Assembly: GCF_031458115.1 (NCBI RefSeq)
Contig: NZ_JAVDXV010000003.1
Coordinates: forward strand, 248,001 to 312,000
Reading direction: 5' to 3'
From: Pelomonas asaccharophilus_A
GTDB taxonomy: Bacteria; Pseudomonadota; Gammaproteobacteria; Burkholderiales; Burkholderiaceae_C
Length of the DNA stretch: 64,000 nt
Position numbers and translations under genes: made by a program. Below are positions 61,609 through 64,000 of the stretch, in pieces; position 1 is the stretch's first letter; every line of letters starts with the position of its first letter. The notes beneath the pieces were generated by a model. It made no database searches and had not been told where the DNA came from. It was given only the letters and a program-made list of their open reading frames with translations.

Positions 61609-62895
61609 ATGAGCTGCATGAACACCGGATTCCGCGACACCTCCGAGCAGGACCGACCGCTCGCCAAATCGTCCCGGCGCTGGCCGCTACTGCTGGCCGG
61701 CGGCCTCGCCGTGGCGGGCCTGCTGGTCTTCGTGGCCGGCCCGCGCATCAAGCAGATGCTGTCGGCCGACACCACCGTCAGCGCGCAGCGCCTGTCCATC
61801 GCGACCGTCGCCATCGCGCCGTTGACGCGCGACGTGGCCGGCGAGGGCCGCGTCGTCGCGGCGCAAAGCCCCACGTTGTACGCCCAGGGCGCCGGCACCG
61901 CCACGCTGCTGGTCAAGGCCGGCGACCCGGTCAAGCGCGACCAGGTGCTGGCCCGCGTGGACTCGCCCGAGCTGACCAACCGCCTCGCGCAGGAGCGCAG
62001 CAACGTCGATGCGCTGCGCGCCGACCTGGCCCGCGCCGAGGTCGAGGCCAAGCAGCAGACCGCCGCGCTGCAGAGCGCCTACGAGAACGCCCGCATCGAC
62101 CAGCAGACCGCGCAGAACGACCTGGCCCGCCAGACGCAGGCCTTCGAGGCCGGCGCCACCGCGCGCATGCAGGTGGAGCGTGCGCAGGACGCGCTGGCCA
62201 AGGCCAAGCTGGCGCTGGACCAGGCGCGCGACCTGCGCGGCCTGAAGACCGACAGCCTGAAGCTGGACGTGCAGGCCAAGCAAAGCGCGCTGGCGCGCCA
62301 GCAGCTGCTGGCGGCCGACCTGGAGCGCCAGGTGGCCGAGCTGCAGGTGCGCTCGCCGGTGGACGGCCAAGTGGGCCAGCTGTTCATCGCCGACCGCACG
62401 AACGTCGCGCGCGATGCCCGGCTGCTGTCGGTCATCGACCTGTCGGCGCTGGAGGTGCAGATGCAAGTGGCCGAGAGCTTCGCCCGCGAGCTGCAGCCCG
62501 GCATGCCCGGCGAGATCAGCGGCAACGGCCAGCGCTGGAACGGGCTGGTCAGCTCGGTGTCGCCCGAGGTGGTCAACGGCGAGGTGGCCGCGCGGCTGCG
62601 CTTCGACGGGCAGCAGCCCGAGCAGCTGCGCCAGAACCAGCGCCTGTCGGTGCGCGTGCTGCTGGACAAGCGCGACAAGGTGCTGGGCGTCGCGCGCGGC
62701 AGCTTCGTCGACGAGGGCGGCGGCAGCTTCGCCTACGTGATGCGCGGCGGCGTGGCCGAGAAGGTCGCGATCAAGCTGGGCGCGCGCTCGCTGGAGCGGG
62801 TCGAGGTGCTGTCGGGCCTGGCGGCCGGCGACCGCGTCGTCATCTCCGGCGCCGAAAACTTCAAGGGCGCGGATCGCGTGCTCGTTGCGGATTGA
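61609..62895 (+). CDS. HlyD/MacA-like periplasmic adaptor (membrane-fusion protein)
   Basis: A 428-residue adaptor: N-terminal helix (residues about 25-45), a lipoyl/barrel-sandwich hybrid domain split by a long coiled coil (about 120-235, with repeated Ala/Gln/Arg heptads), and a beta-barrel domain (VQMQVAESFARELQPGMPG). It links an inner-membrane ABC exporter to an outer membrane channel. The start is either 61609 or 61618. The ABC ATPase gene at 63637 is the expected partner, now separated by a repeat element. Confidence 0.88.
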   Translation: MSCMNTGFRDTSEQDRPLAKSSRRWPLLLAGGLAVAGLLVFVAGPRIKQMLSADTTVSAQRLSIATVAIAPLTRDVAGEGRVVAAQSPTLYAQGAGTATLLVKAGDPVKRDQVLARVDSPELTNRLAQERSNVDALRADLARAEVEAKQQTAALQSAYENARIDQQTAQNDLARQTQAFEAGATARMQVERAQDALAKAKLALDQARDLRGLKTDSLKLDVQAKQSALARQQLLAADLERQVAELQVRSPVDGQVGQLFIADRTNVARDARLLSVIDLSALEVQMQVAESFARELQPGMPGEISGNGQRWNGLVSSVSPEVVNGEVAARLRFDGQQPEQLRQNQRLSVRVLLDKRDKVLGVARGSFVDEGGGSFAYVMRGGVAEKVAIKLGARSLERVEVLSGLAAGDRVVISGAENFKGADRVLVAD

Positions 62896-62937
62896 GGCCG
62901 TTGATGGATGCCTTCTCGACACGTGCGGCTCTTCGTG

Positions 62938-63568
62938 AGATTGCCGGGAGTCCCGCCCGGCAGCGGGGTAACTTCCTTTTGCGGGGCCAAGAGAAAGTCA
63001 CCAAAGAAAAGGCCCTGGACCGCACACCAGCACCACGTGCGCGAGCTGAGCCGTACAACAGCCGACAGCAGCCTGCACAGATGCGAACCGCTGCGCTCTC
63101 GCGCCTGACTTGTCACGAGCAACATCCAAGGCCTCACCTGACCGTCCGACGCGCGGCTGCACGCCGTGCTCACCAGAACAGCCCCATGCAGCGTCGCTCG
63201 GGCGACGCGACGGCCTGCGTAGGTTGGGGTGAGGTTCGCGAACCCCAACATGCCTCGCGACGCCCGACGTTGGGGTTGGCACCCCAACCTACGCGTCGCC
63301 CCAGCGACGCTGCATTCGCGGCATTTCTTGATGAGCCCGGCGTGCAGCCGGCGTTAAGCGGCGTGAAGGTGCGATCAGTGCTGGTCGTCATAGGGACAGC
63401 CGCGAGAGCGCAGCGGGTCGTGTCTAGGCGCAAAGCCGCCGGCCGTTTTCGGGCGCCGCTGTTGGCGGCGCCGCGATGGGATGCGGTTCAGCGCCTCTTC
63501 TTTGGTGACTTTCTTCTGGCGCCGCAGAAGAAAGTTACCCCGCCGCCGGGCGGGACTCCCGGCAATCT
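62938..63568. mobile_element. MITE-like element with about 77-base terminal inverted repeats
   Basis: Bases about 62938-63014 are matched, in reverse complement, by about 63491-63568, with only a few mismatches. The left arm begins AGATTGCCGGGAGTCCCG, the right arm ends CGGGACTCCCGGCAATCT. The interior (about 476 bases) has no transposase gene. No clear target duplication was seen. The arms contain AGAAAGTCACCAAAGAA, a dispersed repeat type I associate with Burkholderiales genomes. The rest of the 741-base gap between 62896 and 63636 has no supported gene. Confidence 0.7.
63189..63313. repeat. Nested inverted repeat inside the element
   Basis: GCAGCGTCGCT at 63189-63199 and the matching end of the right arm (63303-63313) bound a second inverted repeat. 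The inner parts GCGTAGGTTGGGGT (63218-63231) and ACCCCAACCTACGC (63280-63293) pair exactly. The left arm has an extra segment of about ten bases between its two parts. A long cruciform or hairpin is possible. It is distinct from the outer repeats. Confidence 0.75.
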
Positions 63569-63636
63569 GGCCGCGCACCCGCTGCATCGATAACGCAACC
63601 GTCAAACGCAACAACAAGCCAAAGCAAGGACACCCC

Positions 63637-64000
63637 ATGCTCCAGATGGAAAAACTGCAGAAGGTCTACCGCACCGAGATGGTCGAGACCTATGCGCTGC
63701 GCGACTTCAACCTCACCGTCAAGGAAGGCGAGTTCGTTGCCGTGACCGGCCCCTCAGGCTCTGGCAAGACGACCTTCCTGACCATCGCCGGGCTGCTGGA
63801 GGCCTTCAGCGCCGGCACCTACAAGCTGGACGGCATCGACGTCAGCCGCATGGGCGATGCCGAGCGCTCGCGCATCCGCAACCAGAAGATCGGCTTCATC
63901 TTCCAGGCGTTCAACCTCATCCCCGACCTGAACGTGCTGGACAACATCGAGGTGCCGCTGCGCTACCGCGGCATGGGCGGTGCCGAGCGCAAGAAGCGCG
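63637..64000 (+). CDS. MacB-like ABC transporter ATP-binding protein, 3' end cut by the window
   Basis: The first 121 codons of an ABC ATPase, continuing past the right edge. Walker A is TGPSGSGKTTFL and the Q-loop IGFIFQAFNLIPDLNV; the layout (ALRDFNLTVKEGEFVAVTG) matches LolD/MacB/FtsE-type exporter subunits. It is probably the partner of the adaptor encoded before the repeat element, with a permease expected beyond the window. AAGGA precedes ATG 63637. Confidence 0.9.
   Translation, partial: MLQMEKLQKVYRTEMVETYALRDFNLTVKEGEFVAVTGPSGSGKTTFLTIAGLLEAFSAGTYKLDGIDVSRMGDAERSRIRNQKIGFIFQAFNLIPDLNVLDNIEVPLRYRGMGGAERKKR

Noticed and set aside
62908..63593. Open frames containing FFGDFLLAPQK-type peptides as genes
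   Set aside because: They are translations of the dispersed inverted repeat arms, with no ribosome site or conserved domain.

Overview
The window looks like a chromosomal stretch of a betaproteobacterium of the order Burkholderiales, probably near Roseateles, Pelomonas, Mitsuaria or Rubrivivax. The reasons are very high GC (about 70% by eye), PEP-CTERM sorting signals, a hemE-priA neighbourhood, and dispersed hairpin repeats of a type I associate with this group. I saw no rRNA, tRNA, CRISPR array or complete transposase gene.

Region 1 (1-16751) is an aryl polyene pigment cluster of the xanthomonadin/APE type, truncated at the left edge. Seventeen tightly overlapping genes supply two acyl carrier proteins, an aryl acid ligase fused to a dehydratase, two ketosynthases, a ketoreductase and a second dehydratase. 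They also supply a thioesterase, a methyltransferase, glycosyl- and acyltransferases, a LolA-like carrier with an MMPL exporter, and an ammonia-lyase that could make the aromatic starter acid. Two exported proteins and a phosphopantetheinyl transferase follow. Region 2 (16748-31193) is mostly core or cell-surface genes: methyltransferase, hexose-phosphate mutarotase, two PEP-CTERM proteins and a relative, hemE, priA, rep helicase, an O-antigen-ligase-like protein, a catalytically dead kinase-like protein and an AEC transporter. A 319-base region before priA carries a DnaA-box sequence and a large hairpin.

Region 3 (31150-35803) holds an NtrYX-like two-component operon with a small lipoprotein, then a clearly AT-richer single gene encoding a TIR domain fused to a SIR2 domain. 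This is the best candidate in the window for a little-described immune system. Region 4 (36029-50049) is metabolic and envelope-stress housekeeping: a YdeP-type molybdopterin oxidoreductase, transporters, a GST, a hydrolase, a Do-type protease, TauE with a divergent LysR regulator, a ThuA-like protein, a QseBC-like two-component system, a VOC protein and an orphan degenerate ABC ATPase.

Region 5 (50091-57023) starts with an outer membrane protein and becomes a signalling island. It encodes a PAS histidine kinase, a periplasmic amino-acid-binding-type sensor, a degenerate HD-GYP protein, an HTH-receiver protein, a receiver-Hpt protein and a lone receiver, with related TTATCAA boxes in both upstream regions. 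Region 6 (57337-64000) has a DUF1800/DUF1501 pair, small proteins, and a membrane-fusion protein. The last of these is separated from its partner ABC ATPase (cut by the right edge) by a MITE-like element with nested inverted repeats. All functions are inferred from sequence reading only; no database search was run.
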